This document shows, in pieces, positions 34,535 through 44,084 of a stretch of 64,000 nt of DNA (its first letter is position 1; the number at the start of each line of letters is the position of its first letter). The notes beneath the pieces were generated by a model that did not search any database, was not told the origin of the DNA, and worked only from the letters and a program-made list of their open reading frames with translations. Origin of the DNA: an uncultured Fluviicola sp. (lineage in GTDB: Bacteria; Bacteroidota; Bacteroidia; Flavobacteriales; Crocinitomicaceae); assembly GCF_946478805.1 (NCBI RefSeq), contig NZ_CAMLDC010000004.1, positions 62,001 through 126,000 of the forward strand. Direction: 5' to 3'. Both the position numbers and the translations under genes were made by a program.

Positions 34535-34752
34535 GTTTTATCCAGGTAGATATTGCCCGTTAAACTCTTTCACCGGATAACTATTTTATGCTACACATCA
34601 GCAAGCGAAGTATCGAAATACTTGCAGATTCACTAAAAATAATTTCCTTAAGGACTATCCATTCAAATTCGGAGCTATTGATACTTCATCCCATTTAACC
34701 TTTCCTAACAAAAGCTTATTCCGATAGAATCGGCTTTATCAATTTTGTTTCC

Positions 34753-34760
34753 TATTTTTG
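34753..34760 (+). promoter_or_regulatory. -7 box of the sod promoter
   Basis: TATTTTTG matches TANNTTTG, 24 nt before the ATG at 34785. The 16 nt from the preceding C (34752-34767) are identical to those at 61069-61084. Confidence 0.55.
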
Positions 34761-34784
34761 TTAGACAACATAAAAAGAAATATC

Positions 34785-35384
34785 ATGGCATTTGAATTAC
34801 CAAAATTAGGATACGCATACGATGCACTAGAGCCACATATTGACGCTCGCACAATGGAAATCCATTATACAAAACACCATCAGGCATATGCAACAAACTT
34901 GAACAATGCAATTGCAGGAACTGATTTGGAAGGGAAATCCATCGAATACATCTTGCAAAACTGCAAAGACAAACCGGCAGTTCGCAATAATGGTGGTGGT
35001 TTCTGGAATCACAACTTGTTTTGGGAAATAATGGGACCAAATGCCGGAGGAACTCCAACGGGTGAATTGGCTCAGGCAATCAACGATTCTTTCGGGACAT
35101 TCGAACATTTCAAAGAAGAATTTGCTAAAGCAGGGACAACACGCTTCGGTTCAGGTTGGGCTTGGTTGTGTGTCGAAGGAGGTAAATTGGTTATCTGCTC
35201 AACTCCAAACCAGGACAATCCGATAATGGGTGAAGGTTGCAAAGGAACACCAATCCTGGCTATGGACGTTTGGGAACATGCTTACTATTTGCATTACCAA
35301 AACCGTCGTCCGGATTACATCAATGCATTCTTCAATGTAGTGAATTGGGATGTGGTTGCAAAAAAATACGCGGCAGCGAAATAA
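34785..35384 (+). CDS. sod: Superoxide dismutase (Fe/Mn family)
   Basis: Converts superoxide to oxygen and hydrogen peroxide. The ATG at 34785 gives the family N-terminus [20 protein letters not shown]; the longer frame from 34758 has no support. The metal ligands are visible: His in [20 protein letters not shown], Asp and His in [15 protein letters not shown]. The length of 199 residues is typical. GSGWAWL and the overall sequence fit the Fe/Mn family; I cannot say which metal is used. It is monocistronic, followed by a terminator shared with the converging gene. Confidence 0.95.
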   Translation: MAFELPKLGYAYDALEPHIDARTMEIHYTKHHQAYATNLNNAIAGTDLEGKSIEYILQNCKDKPAVRNNGGGFWNHNLFWEIMGPNAGGTPTGELAQAINDSFGTFEHFKEEFAKAGTTRFGSGWAWLCVEGGKLVICSTPNQDNPIMGEGCKGTPILAMDVWEHAYYLHYQNRRPDYINAFFNVVNWDVVAKKYAAAK

Positions 35385-35444
35385 TCACAAAAGTAGTCAG
35401 ACAAGCTGACGCTTCATGATTAGGAAATATCTATTAAAGAAACG

Positions 35445-35474
35445 AGCCCTGATTCTAAACGGATCAGGGCTTTT
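35445..35474. terminator. Bidirectional terminator between sod and the 35477 gene
   Basis: AGCCCTGAT (35445-35453) pairs with ATCAGGGCT (35463-35471); T-rich on the plus side and A-rich upstream, so it could serve both converging genes. Confidence 0.75.
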
Positions 35475-35476
35475 AA

Positions 35477-35824
35477 TTATTCTTTGGAAAGAATAATAGT
35501 AGTTATAGTTCCTCCTGTATAAGTTGTATTGGTAGAGAATGCTTCAATCTCAAATCCTTTACGCTTCCATTCATTAATCTGAGACTGGATTATCTTGCCA
35601 TTTTCATTCTCTCCTTCAAAGCTTCCTATATTCACTACTGACAGAACGATAGAATTAATTGTCCCATCCGGGAGTGTTACTGTCATATGGGATGCTTTTC
35701 CGGAAGTGAACTCAAAAGCTCTTATGATGACCGTCTGAGGATCTTTCTCCTGAGCCATTGACTGAGCCATTCCAAAAAACAGGAAAACTACTGCGATCAG
35801 CAACCCGCATTTTTGATTTTTCAT
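35477..35824 (-). CDS. Small secreted protein of unknown function (115 aa)
   Basis: A signal peptide (CGLLIAVVFLFFGMAQSMAQ) precedes a mature part of about 90 residues. The order is a beta strand (TVIIRAFEFTSGKASHMTVT), a helix (QSQINEWKRKGFEIEAFS) and a final strand (TITTIILSKE). No family is recognised. It converges on sod and shares the terminator with it. The upstream gap to the next terminator is short, so it likely has its own promoter. Confidence 0.7.
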   Translation of the reverse strand: MKNQKCGLLIAVVFLFFGMAQSMAQEKDPQTVIIRAFEFTSGKASHMTVTLPDGTINSIVLSVVNIGSFEGENENGKIIQSQINEWKRKGFEIEAFSTNTTYTGGTITTIILSKE

Positions 35825-35890
35825 GTGTTACGTATTGATTTACTGTAAATATAGTTTGGTTAGAAGAATATTCCCTGCTACTAAAAAACA

Positions 35891-35922
35891 AAAAGCCCGG
35901 AAATCGTTTCCCCGGGCCTTTT
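35891..35922 (-). terminator. Intrinsic terminator after the choice-of-anchor L gene
   Basis: On the minus strand GGCCCGGG-type sequence pairs with CCGGGC across a loop of about 9 nt (one bulged base), followed by a T-run; it lies 18 nt behind the stop at 35940. Confidence 0.75.
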
Positions 35923-35939
35923 GTTGATTGTAAATAATT

Positions 35940-37577
35940 CTATTGCTTTGTTACAACTAATCTTTTCGGAGCTGACTGATCCAAACGAACCATATAAACT
36001 CCTTGTTTCAACTGACTGATATCTAAACTTGTTTTTAATCCGTTTGATTGAATTTCTGCCACTACTGTTCCATCAACTGCAATGATCCGAATCACTTTCA
36101 CTTCCTGATCTGAAGTAATCTCAATCATCTTGTCTGCAGGATTCGGAGAAATCCCCCATTGAACCTCCACATATTCATTCAATCCCAGGTAAGGAGTTCC
36201 ATTTGCCGTAATTCCGTTTGGTAGGATTGCGTAATCTGCACCCAACACTTCTCCGTCAACAGGAACATCAAAGAACAAAGTATCGGTATGCGGAATGTAC
36301 GGAACATCCACTAACAAATAATAAGCACCTGCTTCCACATGATCAATGGTATATGTTCCATTTGATGCGGTATAAGCAAATCCTCTTGTTTCATGTGTCT
36401 GTGCATTCTTTAGCAACATCAAAGCTCCTTCAAATGGCACATTCAACGATTTCAAATACGAAGTATCCACTACAATTGTTCCCGATACACTTCCCGTAGC
36501 ACTCAATACATCCAATGTATCAGCATTGATGTTCGCATTGCTTAGGAAACAAGGTAAACCGATAGCGTCCGCTCCTGTCCAAGTTGAACTTGTAGCAAAA
36601 TACAACGGCACAGCACCCGGAAATAGAATGGGATCCGGTGTGAAACGCACGTGATACAAACCGGTAGGCAAACTGTCAGCTAAGTAGTTTCCATTGGTAA
36701 CATTGACTGTTTCTACCGGAATCGCAACCAGGGTATCCTGAACAAAATTAAAGACTTCCAACACCCCTTCAGCAGGTTGTCCATTTACAGTCAAGCTTCC
36801 CGAAATATCATTGTTCGATTCTTGCTCATCCAGGAAGATCGCTGAATCATAAACACCATCTGAAACATCAGAAATCACCAATTTGATGTGATATGTATTT
36901 CCAACTTGCGCATAAAATTTCGCTTCTAAAGGAACTGTATATGCATCAAACACAAAATTGGCGGAATTTGGACCAGTTGAATTATCTACGTAGTATTGAG
37001 GATTCACAAACTGATTAATCGAGTTAATTTCTACTGGAATAGCCGTTCCAGGAACTTGGGCAATATTTACCGGAGTCCCGCCGTTTTCTGAAACTAAGAA
37101 TAAAAAACGATCATTGTAAGTGGTATTTGAATACTCTGGATACTCTTCCGAAGCAAAAATATAATTGAAACGAATCGTATCTGAAATTATTGGAGTAAAA
37201 TCAAAGTGAACAGCAATAGCGTCATAACTATATGCACCTTGTCCAGATAAATTCCCATATTGAATAATGTCATAATCTCCAGGCATATTCAAATTGTAAC
37301 TTGAAAATGTAGAGGAAGGAGCACTTGACAAATTTGGAAATCCGGTTGAAAGGACCAATCCACTATTCACACCAAGCGCCGAACCATTTTCAAAGCGAGC
37401 AATCTGTGCTTGAGTGCCCTGAATTCCTACATTGGAAATTCCTTGACATTGGACTCCAAAGATATTAGTGATTAAAACTTCCAAGTCTGAAACTCCCGAA
37501 TAGATTAATTGGGAGTGGGAAGAATTCGAATAAGTTAAAAGGAGAGTAATTACAAAAATTGTTTTCAATTGTTTCAT
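35940..37577 (-). CDS. Choice-of-anchor L domain protein with T9SS type A sorting domain
   Basis: The ATG at 37577 gives a signal peptide (MKQLKTIFVITLLLTYSNSS, then HSQ); the longer frame from 37649 adds 24 residues without support. Residues about 20-250 form a choice-of-anchor L domain (GVQCQGISNVGIQG, SSYNLNMPGDYDIIQ, FNYIFASEEYPEYS, NDRFLFLVSENG). Two or three carboxypeptidase-regulatory-like repeats follow (GSLTVNGQPAEGVLEVFNFV, GSVSGTIVVDTSYL). The C-terminus (WGISPNPADKMIEITSD, LKQGVYMVRLDQ) is a T9SS type A sorting domain. The 545-residue protein is predicted to be surface-anchored or secreted. Ligand or role unknown. Confidence 0.88.
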   Translation of the reverse strand: MKQLKTIFVITLLLTYSNSSHSQLIYSGVSDLEVLITNIFGVQCQGISNVGIQGTQAQIARFENGSALGVNSGLVLSTGFPNLSSAPSSTFSSYNLNMPGDYDIIQYGNLSGQGAYSYDAIAVHFDFTPIISDTIRFNYIFASEEYPEYSNTTYNDRFLFLVSENGGTPVNIAQVPGTAIPVEINSINQFVNPQYYVDNSTGPNSANFVFDAYTVPLEAKFYAQVGNTYHIKLVISDVSDGVYDSAIFLDEQESNNDISGSLTVNGQPAEGVLEVFNFVQDTLVAIPVETVNVTNGNYLADSLPTGLYHVRFTPDPILFPGAVPLYFATSSTWTGADAIGLPCFLSNANINADTLDVLSATGSVSGTIVVDTSYLKSLNVPFEGALMLLKNAQTHETRGFAYTASNGTYTIDHVEAGAYYLLVDVPYIPHTDTLFFDVPVDGEVLGADYAILPNGITANGTPYLGLNEYVEVQWGISPNPADKMIEITSDQEVKVIRIIAVDGTVVAEIQSNGLKTSLDISQLKQGVYMVRLDQSAPKRLVVTKQ

Positions 37578-37664
37578 AGCGCGGATTATTTTCTTTCGAT
37601 ATAATCCTAGACGCCACACATTAAAATAAAGTTGCTTAAGCAACTCCAATTAAGTTGAAGGTTG

Positions 37665-37910
37665 TTAGTTTACGGCAATAACAGCGGTAATTTCAGGAGC
37701 AACTTTTTTAACAGCTTCTTCCAAACCCGCCTTGATAGTCATAACACTCATAGAACAATCACTACAAGCACCAAGTAATCTTACCTGCACAACACCTTCA
37801 TCAGTAATATCGACTAATTCCATATCTCCTCCATCAGCAACGAGATGAGGTCTTAACTCACTCAGTGAAAGATTGATCTTATCAGTTAATTCGATTTTAT
37901 TTAACACCAT
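37665..37910 (-). CDS. NifU-like Fe-S scaffold domain protein
   Basis: An 81-residue stand-alone NifU C-terminal domain with the cluster-binding CxxC in LLGACSDCSMSVMTIKAG. It carries or delivers Fe-S clusters in the cytoplasm. The start lies 14 nt inside the end of mrp, so the two are translationally coupled; mrp-family ATPases also handle Fe-S clusters, which supports a joint role in cluster assembly. Its closest functional analogue is the C-terminal domain of NfuA. Confidence 0.9.
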   Translation of the reverse strand: MVLNKIELTDKINLSLSELRPHLVADGGDMELVDITDEGVVQVRLLGACSDCSMSVMTIKAGLEEAVKKVAPEITAVIAVN

Positions 37911-38991
37911 CTTTTTGTGTTTTTATTGCTTTACGTGCTTTCAGCACGTTCACCTCTTCCACAAAGATACGTACTAATTCTTCAAATGCTAATGCAGTCG
38001 GTGTATTTTCCTGAAATACAGCAGGTCTGCCAACGTCACCTGATTCACGTACACCCTGCACCAACGGAATATGACCTAAAAAAGTTTCATTCATTCCTGC
38101 GGCCAGATTCTTCACTCCGTCCCTTCCGAAAATGTAGTATTTGTTATCGGGTAATTCAGCCGGTGTGAACCAGGACATGTTTTCAACCAATCCGACAATC
38201 GGAACATTGATTGTATCCAGTTTGAACATATTGACTCCTTTACGGGCATCTGCAAGTGCAACCTCCTGAGGTGTACTAACAATAACAACTCCATCCAAAG
38301 GAACGGTTTGAACTAATGAAAGATGAATATCTCCTGTTCCCGGAGGAAGGTCGATTAGCAGGTAATCCAATTCCCCCCAATATGCATCTGTAAACAATTG
38401 TGTCATCGCTTTTGCTGCCATTGGCCCCCGCCAGACAATCGCCTCGTCATTCTGGGAAAAGAATCCCATAGACAAGATTTTGATTCCATAACTCATTACC
38501 GGGTTAATCATCGGTTTTCCATCCACATCAATCATCGTCGGTCTTTCACCAACCACATCGAACATTGTTGGAATACTCGGTCCGTAAATATCAGCATCCA
38601 CGATCCCAACACGGAATCCGGCTTTTGCAAGTCCACCTGCCAGGTTTGCAGTAACTGTAGATTTACCTACCCCACCTTTTCCGGATGCAATAGCGATGAT
38701 ATTCTTCACTTCAGGAAGAATTTTGCGATGTGTCTCACGAGCTTCGGAAGGCAATCCTTTTACCATGCAAGTGATTTCGATATCTTCTCCGAAAACGCGT
38801 TTCAGATTAAATTCAACCGCTTCCTGCATGCGTTTTCTGGCATGTAATGCCGGATTAGAAACATAAATCGTAAGAGACATTTTTGATCCTTCAATTTGCA
38901 GGTCCTCTACAAAATTGAGTGTTACAATATCCTTCTTCAAATCAGGTTCCAAAATGGTTCCCAATACTTCCAACACCGCTTCCTTATTCAT
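37897..38991 (-). CDS. mrp: Mrp/NBP35 family ATP-binding Fe-S carrier protein
   Basis: A 364-residue P-loop ATPase that is thought to transfer Fe-S clusters. Residues 1-90 form a MIP18/DUF59 domain (EVLGTILEPDLKKDIVTL). The deviant Walker A GKGGVGKSTVTANLAGGL follows, then DADIYGPSIPTMF and LIDLPPGTGDIHLSLVQ. The C-terminal CxxC usual in Mrp/ApbC is absent: the region reads ENMSWFTPAELPDNKYYIFG. It is followed by the NifU-like gene with a 14-nt overlap. A TATTTTTG box is 19 nt upstream. Confidence 0.92.
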   Translation of the reverse strand: MNKEAVLEVLGTILEPDLKKDIVTLNFVEDLQIEGSKMSLTIYVSNPALHARKRMQEAVEFNLKRVFGEDIEITCMVKGLPSEARETHRKILPEVKNIIAIASGKGGVGKSTVTANLAGGLAKAGFRVGIVDADIYGPSIPTMFDVVGERPTMIDVDGKPMINPVMSYGIKILSMGFFSQNDEAIVWRGPMAAKAMTQLFTDAYWGELDYLLIDLPPGTGDIHLSLVQTVPLDGVVIVSTPQEVALADARKGVNMFKLDTINVPIVGLVENMSWFTPAELPDNKYYIFGRDGVKNLAAGMNETFLGHIPLVQGVRESGDVGRPAVFQENTPTALAFEELVRIFVEEVNVLKARKAIKTQKDGVK

Positions 38992-39009
38992 GGTAATTTA
39001 TTTACCCTG

Positions 39010-39017
39010 CAAAAATA
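39010..39017 (-). promoter_or_regulatory. -7 box upstream of mrp
   Basis: The minus strand reads TATTTTTG at 39017-39010, 18 nt before the mrp start at 38991. Confidence 0.5.
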
Positions 39018-39051
39018 GCTATTCGTTCCCGGAACTTCTCTTAAAAGCAAA

Positions 39052-39085
39052 AAAAAGTCCCGATGATTAACCAGCGGGACTTTTT
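39052..39085 (-). terminator. Intrinsic terminator after the 13-Ig protein gene
   Basis: AAAAAGTCCCG (39052-39062) pairs with CGGGACTTTTT (39075-39085), 11 bp; on the minus strand a T-run follows. It lies 18 nt behind the stop of the large gene. Confidence 0.85.
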
Positions 39086-39103
39086 GAATATGCTTATCTA
39101 GTT

Positions 39104-42100
39104 TTAGGGTCTTATTACCGATCTTCCGGGATTGGTTGTTGGGGTTGTCGGTTTAGTTATCGTTGTACCTGGTCTTGGCTTAGGTGTTGTCGTCGTTTTC
39201 TGATTTCCGTTTCCATTTCCATTTTCGTCATCAGTTGAACCTCCCGTTTCGCCATTTGGACCTCCGGAACCATTACCCGGATTGGATTCATCGGTACCGT
39301 CTGTATTGTTTCCATGACCATTATTCCCATTCCCTGTTCCACTTGGTTGTACAGCATTTATCAAACACGATTTGGTATCCGTTCCGGAAGCATTCGTAGC
39401 CGTAATAACCAATGGTACTGAAACTGTAGACAAAGTTACATTCACTACAAACGAATAACTCAACACATTGCTTTCAATACTTGAAGTGAATTCAACATTC
39501 GTTCCGTTGTAAAGAATACTTACTTGGCTTGCGTTGGACACATTTTGCACTGTTCCGGACATGGTTACACTTCCAACTTGGAACGTTGCAGGACAACGGC
39601 TCGGATTTTTCATCGTGATTACCGGTGCAGGAATTATTTCCGGGGCATTGTAAATAACCGTTTTTGTATCCGTTGCTGTTCCTCCCGGAGTAACCGCGGT
39701 TGCCACGATTACATTTTCCCCGATCACAAATGAAGCATTGAATCGAACTGCTCCTGAAGACTTATATTCAAAGTTTGTCGCCACTCCGTTCAAAGTAACC
39801 GAAACTTGTGATGCAGAAGTGACACCGGTAGTCATTATTAGAACCGTTTGTGCAGACTGGTCTGTTTCCAACGGGGTCATGGATGGACTTGTGATCTGAA
39901 TTGTCGGACGAGGGACAGTCACCACTTCGTTTCTCAAAACATTGATCGTTTTACTGTTCTCACCACATTTATTTTTAGCAAGAATTACAAAGGAATTCGG
40001 TCCGAAAACCAGGTTTCTGTCTACTGTAATCACACCAGTTTGCTGATTGTAAACGAATCCGATTACCTGTCCGTTTTGAGTGACTGTAATATCCGATTGA
40101 CTTTCTACATTTGAAACCGTTCCGGATAGATTAAAGCCTTCAGAAGTAACCGTCGATCCATTTGGAGTCGAACTGCCGGAAATAGTCACTACAGGAGGTC
40201 TGCAAACGATACGTGTAACTTTCCAGGTCAACTGTTTCGTTCCGCATTCGTTTCTTACATAAAGAGTGATTGTATGTTCTCCTTCTGTCAGAACCACTGT
40301 TGAAGTAACTGTATGTGAACCTTCATCATAATTGAAAGGAACCGTGATTCCATCCACCTTAAATGCGATTTGAGAAGTTTGCGTAATATTGTTCGCAGTT
40401 GCAGCAATCGAAACTGACTCCGCCTCCGTAATCATTACTTCGGAATCCGGTTTTAACCGTGTTATTTCCGGAGCGAAACAAGGAATTACTTTCGGTTTCA
40501 TGATCACCGCTGTTGTACTTGTAGATAAACCGCAAGAATTGCTTGCTTTGATTTCAATTGAATTCGATCCTTCGATCAAGGTCAACACTTTTTCAAATTC
40601 AAGCGTAGTCGTATTCAAACTTCCTGCAGCTTGTAGGTTCCCATTCAAATAAACCTCAATCTGGTTCACCGAAGTGATGTTTGTTACAATTCCCTTCAAA
40701 GTGAATGGGGCATTTTCGACGATCGTATTCTGGGTAGAAGGATTGCTGAAAGTAATTACCGGTTTATTGCATGGAATTTCAATTCTCTTGAAGATGATTG
40801 ATGTAGAGGCCGTATGACTTCCACCTGCATTTGTTCCTGTAATTTCAAAAATATTATTCCCGGCATTCAGTGTGTGATTAAATGTTACTTCCAATGTTGC
40901 CGGATCAAACGTCCAGAAGCTTGGATTGACAACCAAACCATCTTCTTTTAATACGATTTGGGATTGATTCGTCACATTTGTTACATGTCCTTTCATGACA
41001 TAAGCCGCAGAAGAAACTGTTTGGCCAGGGCTTGCAGGATTGATGAATGTCACAAACGGTGGGTTGATCACCTCATCTCGTTTGAAAATTATCTGCGTAA
41101 CATCCGATGCAGTTCCGGCAGTATTTGTTGCTGTAATAGTCACATTGTTAGCTCCCAAAATCAGGGAGAGATTCATTGTCAATACTTTTGTTGAAGTCGA
41201 ATAAGTGAATCCGGAATATGGAGTCCCATTTACCAAAACCTGGATTTGTTGCTGATTATCCACATTCAAAACGGTTGCTGCAACATTGCTGTTCGGCACA
41301 TTCACTGTTTGAGGATTCGTTGCAGGATAAGTAATCGTAACGACCGGAGGTAATGTGGGATTCGGTGCCCGGTAATTGATTACCGTAGTCTCTGCGTCTG
41401 AACCGGCAGCATTGGTCGCTGTGATTTCAATCACATTTGCCCCGTTTACCAAACCTGTCATGAACTCCATTAACTCGCTTGATGCTGTATACATGAAGTT
41501 AGTCGTAACCTGCCCGTTGATTTTCAATACAATTTGATTTGCAGCAGTCACGAAACGAACACGTGCTTTCACTAAATACGTTGCATTCAATGAAATCGCA
41601 GGATTCAAACTCGGATCGATAAACGATACAATCGGAGGCTGAACCGCAACCGGTTTTCTGTAAATGATCGTTTGAGTTTCGCTAGCTGTTCCGGCAGTAT
41701 TCGTTCCGGTCACAGTGATGATATTTGCACCTTCAATCAATGTTACCGGGAAAGAAGCCGCACTATTCACAAAGGAGAAAGTGGTAACGTTTGTTCCATT
41801 CACATTTACGTTGACCCCGCTTTGGCTTGTTACATGAAGCACGGATGCTATTACGTTATACGTACCGGTCGAAGTGGTATAAGGATCCACATTCGGATTT
41901 GTAAACTGAACAACAGGAGGTTGAACTGTTACAGCTTGTTTGTAAATGATTGTGGTTTGTTTGGAATCTGTTCCATCCGTATTTGTTCCGGTCACCGTAA
42001 CTACGTTTGCTCCGACAACCAAATTCAACGCTTCTGTTACTCCATTTGAAACTGCATTGTAGGTAAAGTTTGGCAAACTTGTTCCATTCAGAGTCACTTT

Positions 42101-43927
42101 AACCTGACTTTTTTGTGTCACATTCAATACCGTTGCATTCAAGTTGAAAACACTGCTTGAAGTCTCGTATGGATTTGTTCCGGGATTTGTAATCGTAACA
42201 ATCGGAGGTTTTGGTGCAATGCGATTGTAAATGATAATCGTTGTTGCCGAAGCAGAACCCGCCGCATTCGTACCAATCACCTCGAATACATTCTGACCCG
42301 CATTTAAAATCACGTTACTTGTGAATTTATCTGTTTGGGCATTGTATGCAAAGTTGTTGTTGATTGTTCCGTTTTGTTTGAAAGTTACATGCTGTGCATC
42401 CATTACATTCAAGACATCGGCAGTCAAAGCAAAGGTGTTCTGATTTACAGTATATGGATTGATATTCGGATTTACAAAGTAGACAACCGGAGGTTGAACA
42501 GTTTGTAGCGGCTGATAAATGATCGTTGCCGTTTCAGTGTCTGATCCATATTGATTTGTTCCTGTAGTACTGACAATATTTGAACCCGTAACGAGATTCA
42601 AGGTTGCGTTTATAACCCGAGTAGATGTATTATACGTAAACGTGATAGGATTCCCATTTAATGTCATCGTAATTTTGTCCTTTCCGCTCACATTCAACAC
42701 CGTTCCAACCAAATTGAAAATCGGATTTTGCACCGTTGTCGGATTCGAACTTGGATTTGAATAAGTCACAACAGGAGGAGTCGGTGTTTCTCTGACATAG
42801 TTGATTACCGTTTGATCCATGTCAGAACCGAAATCATTTGTTCCTGTTAATTCAAAAGTATTTTGGCCGGGAACCAGGGTTACGGTACTCTGAAATTCCT
42901 GGGTGGAAGGATTGAATGTAAAGTTTGAAATATAATTCCCATTTTGTCTGAAAATGACATTCGAATTGGAATTTACGTTTTGAATTCTTCCTTTGATTAC
43001 ATAGTTACCGGAGTTAACCGTTGTACCTGACACACTTGGATTCGTAATATTTACAACAGGAGGAGTTCTTACAGGTTCTGTCCAGGTTGGGTTTGTAACA
43101 ACAGGCTGACGAACCGTATCTTGATACGTAGTATGATCGTAATGACTTCGTATATGGAATTTCAAGTAAACGCTGGTATAGTGATACCAATCATTCGCAT
43201 ATTTCCCTTTCGACTGAACATGACCGTCAAAATTGTCGGCCAACGTAAACGTTGTCTTGTGTTCAATTCCCAAGGAAACACCTTTCCCGACTTGGTAACC
43301 GATGCCGATACCGACACTAGGCATGAATTTCCCCATGCTTGCAGGTGAATTCAAATCCGTTTCGAACTTCTTGTCCGTCAGGGCGTGAATTTCACTTTGG
43401 GTATATGAGCCCGAAGCCAATTTGGTAGAATCATAGATATAGGTAAATCCATCAGATCCATGTAGATCACCTTTTGTGCGATACCAAGTATAACCGATAC
43501 CTCCAAAAATGTATGGATCCCAGCCGGTTCGTTCTCGTAATCTATTGAGGTGGATTGCCAATTCCAGGCTCAATTCGTGCAATCTTGTACCAAAATTCAG
43601 TACAACAGGTTGCCCCTGAGCATTATACTCATTGTAAACCGGATTTGCAGAAACGTTCGTTGAATCGGTATTGTACCCTTTCCAAAGTCCGGTCAGATAA
43701 CGCAAACGTACATCAAAACTGATCGGTTTCCCGTAATTGTAATTGAATTGATGACCAAGCATCAAGCCATATCCCAAATCCAATTTGTATGGAACGTCTG
43801 TTTTAGTCCAGGTTGCACCGGCGTTTAAACCCCAAAACCAACGACTATCATTGTCGTAATTCACTTTTTGGGAAAATAAAGAGGTGGTTAGCAGTAGACT
43901 TACAATTAGTGTGTAAAAATATTTCAT
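39104..43927 (-). CDS. Outer-membrane barrel protein with 13 Ig-like repeats (1607 aa)
   Basis: A signal peptide (MKYFYTLIVSLLLTTSLFSQ) leads into a region of about 255 residues (20-275) of alternating amphipathic strands (WFWGLNAGATW, FDVRLRYLTG, ELSLELAIHLN, MPSVGIGIGYQVGKGVSLGI, SVYLKFHIRS) that looks like an eight-stranded outer-membrane barrel. From residue 289 to about 1529 come 13 Ig-like repeats of about 95 residues, each starting PPVV.I.NP and carrying a TGTN.GS mark. The last 78 residues are a Gly/Asn/Thr/Pro-rich tail. There is no T9SS sorting domain. An adhesin or stalk role is inferred. Confidence 0.85.
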   Translation of the reverse strand: MKYFYTLIVSLLLTTSLFSQKVNYDNDSRWFWGLNAGATWTKTDVPYKLDLGYGLMLGHQFNYNYGKPISFDVRLRYLTGLWKGYNTDSTNVSANPVYNEYNAQGQPVVLNFGTRLHELSLELAIHLNRLRERTGWDPYIFGGIGYTWYRTKGDLHGSDGFTYIYDSTKLASGSYTQSEIHALTDKKFETDLNSPASMGKFMPSVGIGIGYQVGKGVSLGIEHKTTFTLADNFDGHVQSKGKYANDWYHYTSVYLKFHIRSHYDHTTYQDTVRQPVVTNPTWTEPVRTPPVVNITNPSVSGTTVNSGNYVIKGRIQNVNSNSNVIFRQNGNYISNFTFNPSTQEFQSTVTLVPGQNTFELTGTNDFGSDMDQTVINYVRETPTPPVVTYSNPSSNPTTVQNPIFNLVGTVLNVSGKDKITMTLNGNPITFTYNTSTRVINATLNLVTGSNIVSTTGTNQYGSDTETATIIYQPLQTVQPPVVYFVNPNINPYTVNQNTFALTADVLNVMDAQHVTFKQNGTINNNFAYNAQTDKFTSNVILNAGQNVFEVIGTNAAGSASATTIIIYNRIAPKPPIVTITNPGTNPYETSSSVFNLNATVLNVTQKSQVKVTLNGTSLPNFTYNAVSNGVTEALNLVVGANVVTVTGTNTDGTDSKQTTIIYKQAVTVQPPVVQFTNPNVDPYTTSTGTYNVIASVLHVTSQSGVNVNVNGTNVTTFSFVNSAASFPVTLIEGANIITVTGTNTAGTASETQTIIYRKPVAVQPPIVSFIDPSLNPAISLNATYLVKARVRFVTAANQIVLKINGQVTTNFMYTASSELMEFMTGLVNGANVIEITATNAAGSDAETTVINYRAPNPTLPPVVTITYPATNPQTVNVPNSNVAATVLNVDNQQQIQVLVNGTPYSGFTYSTSTKVLTMNLSLILGANNVTITATNTAGTASDVTQIIFKRDEVINPPFVTFINPASPGQTVSSAAYVMKGHVTNVTNQSQIVLKEDGLVVNPSFWTFDPATLEVTFNHTLNAGNNIFEITGTNAGGSHTASTSIIFKRIEIPCNKPVITFSNPSTQNTIVENAPFTLKGIVTNITSVNQIEVYLNGNLQAAGSLNTTTLEFEKVLTLIEGSNSIEIKASNSCGLSTSTTAVIMKPKVIPCFAPEITRLKPDSEVMITEAESVSIAATANNITQTSQIAFKVDGITVPFNYDEGSHTVTSTVVLTEGEHTITLYVRNECGTKQLTWKVTRIVCRPPVVTISGSSTPNGSTVTSEGFNLSGTVSNVESQSDITVTQNGQVIGFVYNQQTGVITVDRNLVFGPNSFVILAKNKCGENSKTINVLRNEVVTVPRPTIQITSPSMTPLETDQSAQTVLIMTTGVTSASQVSVTLNGVATNFEYKSSGAVRFNASFVIGENVIVATAVTPGGTATDTKTVIYNAPEIIPAPVITMKNPSRCPATFQVGSVTMSGTVQNVSNASQVSILYNGTNVEFTSSIESNVLSYSFVVNVTLSTVSVPLVITATNASGTDTKSCLINAVQPSGTGNGNNGHGNNTDGTDESNPGNGSGGPNGETGGSTDDENGNGNGNQKTTTTPKPRPGTTITKPTTPTTNPGRSVIRP
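39341..43063 (-). repeat. Thirteen tandem coding repeats (about 95 codons each)
   Basis: The repeated Ig-like units share PPVV, NP.., a strand ending in ..NV.., the turn N(G)..(F).(Y), LV.G.N and TGTN.AGS marks. Repeats 1-8 resemble each other most; 9-11 are distinguished by added Cys (for example SNSCGLS, RNECGTK, KNKCGEN), and 12-13 are more diverged. DNA identity between units is modest, so the repeats are old. Confidence 0.8.
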
Positions 43928-44084
43928 GGTCCAAAGTTTAATCTATTTCGTGCCTAACCATTCCTGTGCCAAAAAAACACAAAAACGGTTCCATTTAACA
44001 AAATTGACGGGACGAAACTACGAAAAAACCATTAAAATATCCCTGAATGTATTAGTTTTACAATCATATACGCATCTTTCGCAC

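Larger units (their letters stand above)
34483..34784. other. Intergenic stretch between T9SS cargo gene and sod
   Basis: No gene seen. It holds the terminator of the upstream gene (34503-34534), a short inverted repeat CCGAT/ATCGG at 34721-34733, and the sod -7 box at 34753. Confidence 0.5.

Noticed and set aside
38398..38847. A plus-strand frame of 149 codons inside mrp
   Set aside because: His/Cys/Phe-rich reverse frame of a conserved ATPase; no independent support.
39341..43063. The Ig-coding repeats as a recombination or phase-variation hot spot
   Set aside because: The units resemble each other as protein but not closely as DNA, so frequent recombination is unlikely.
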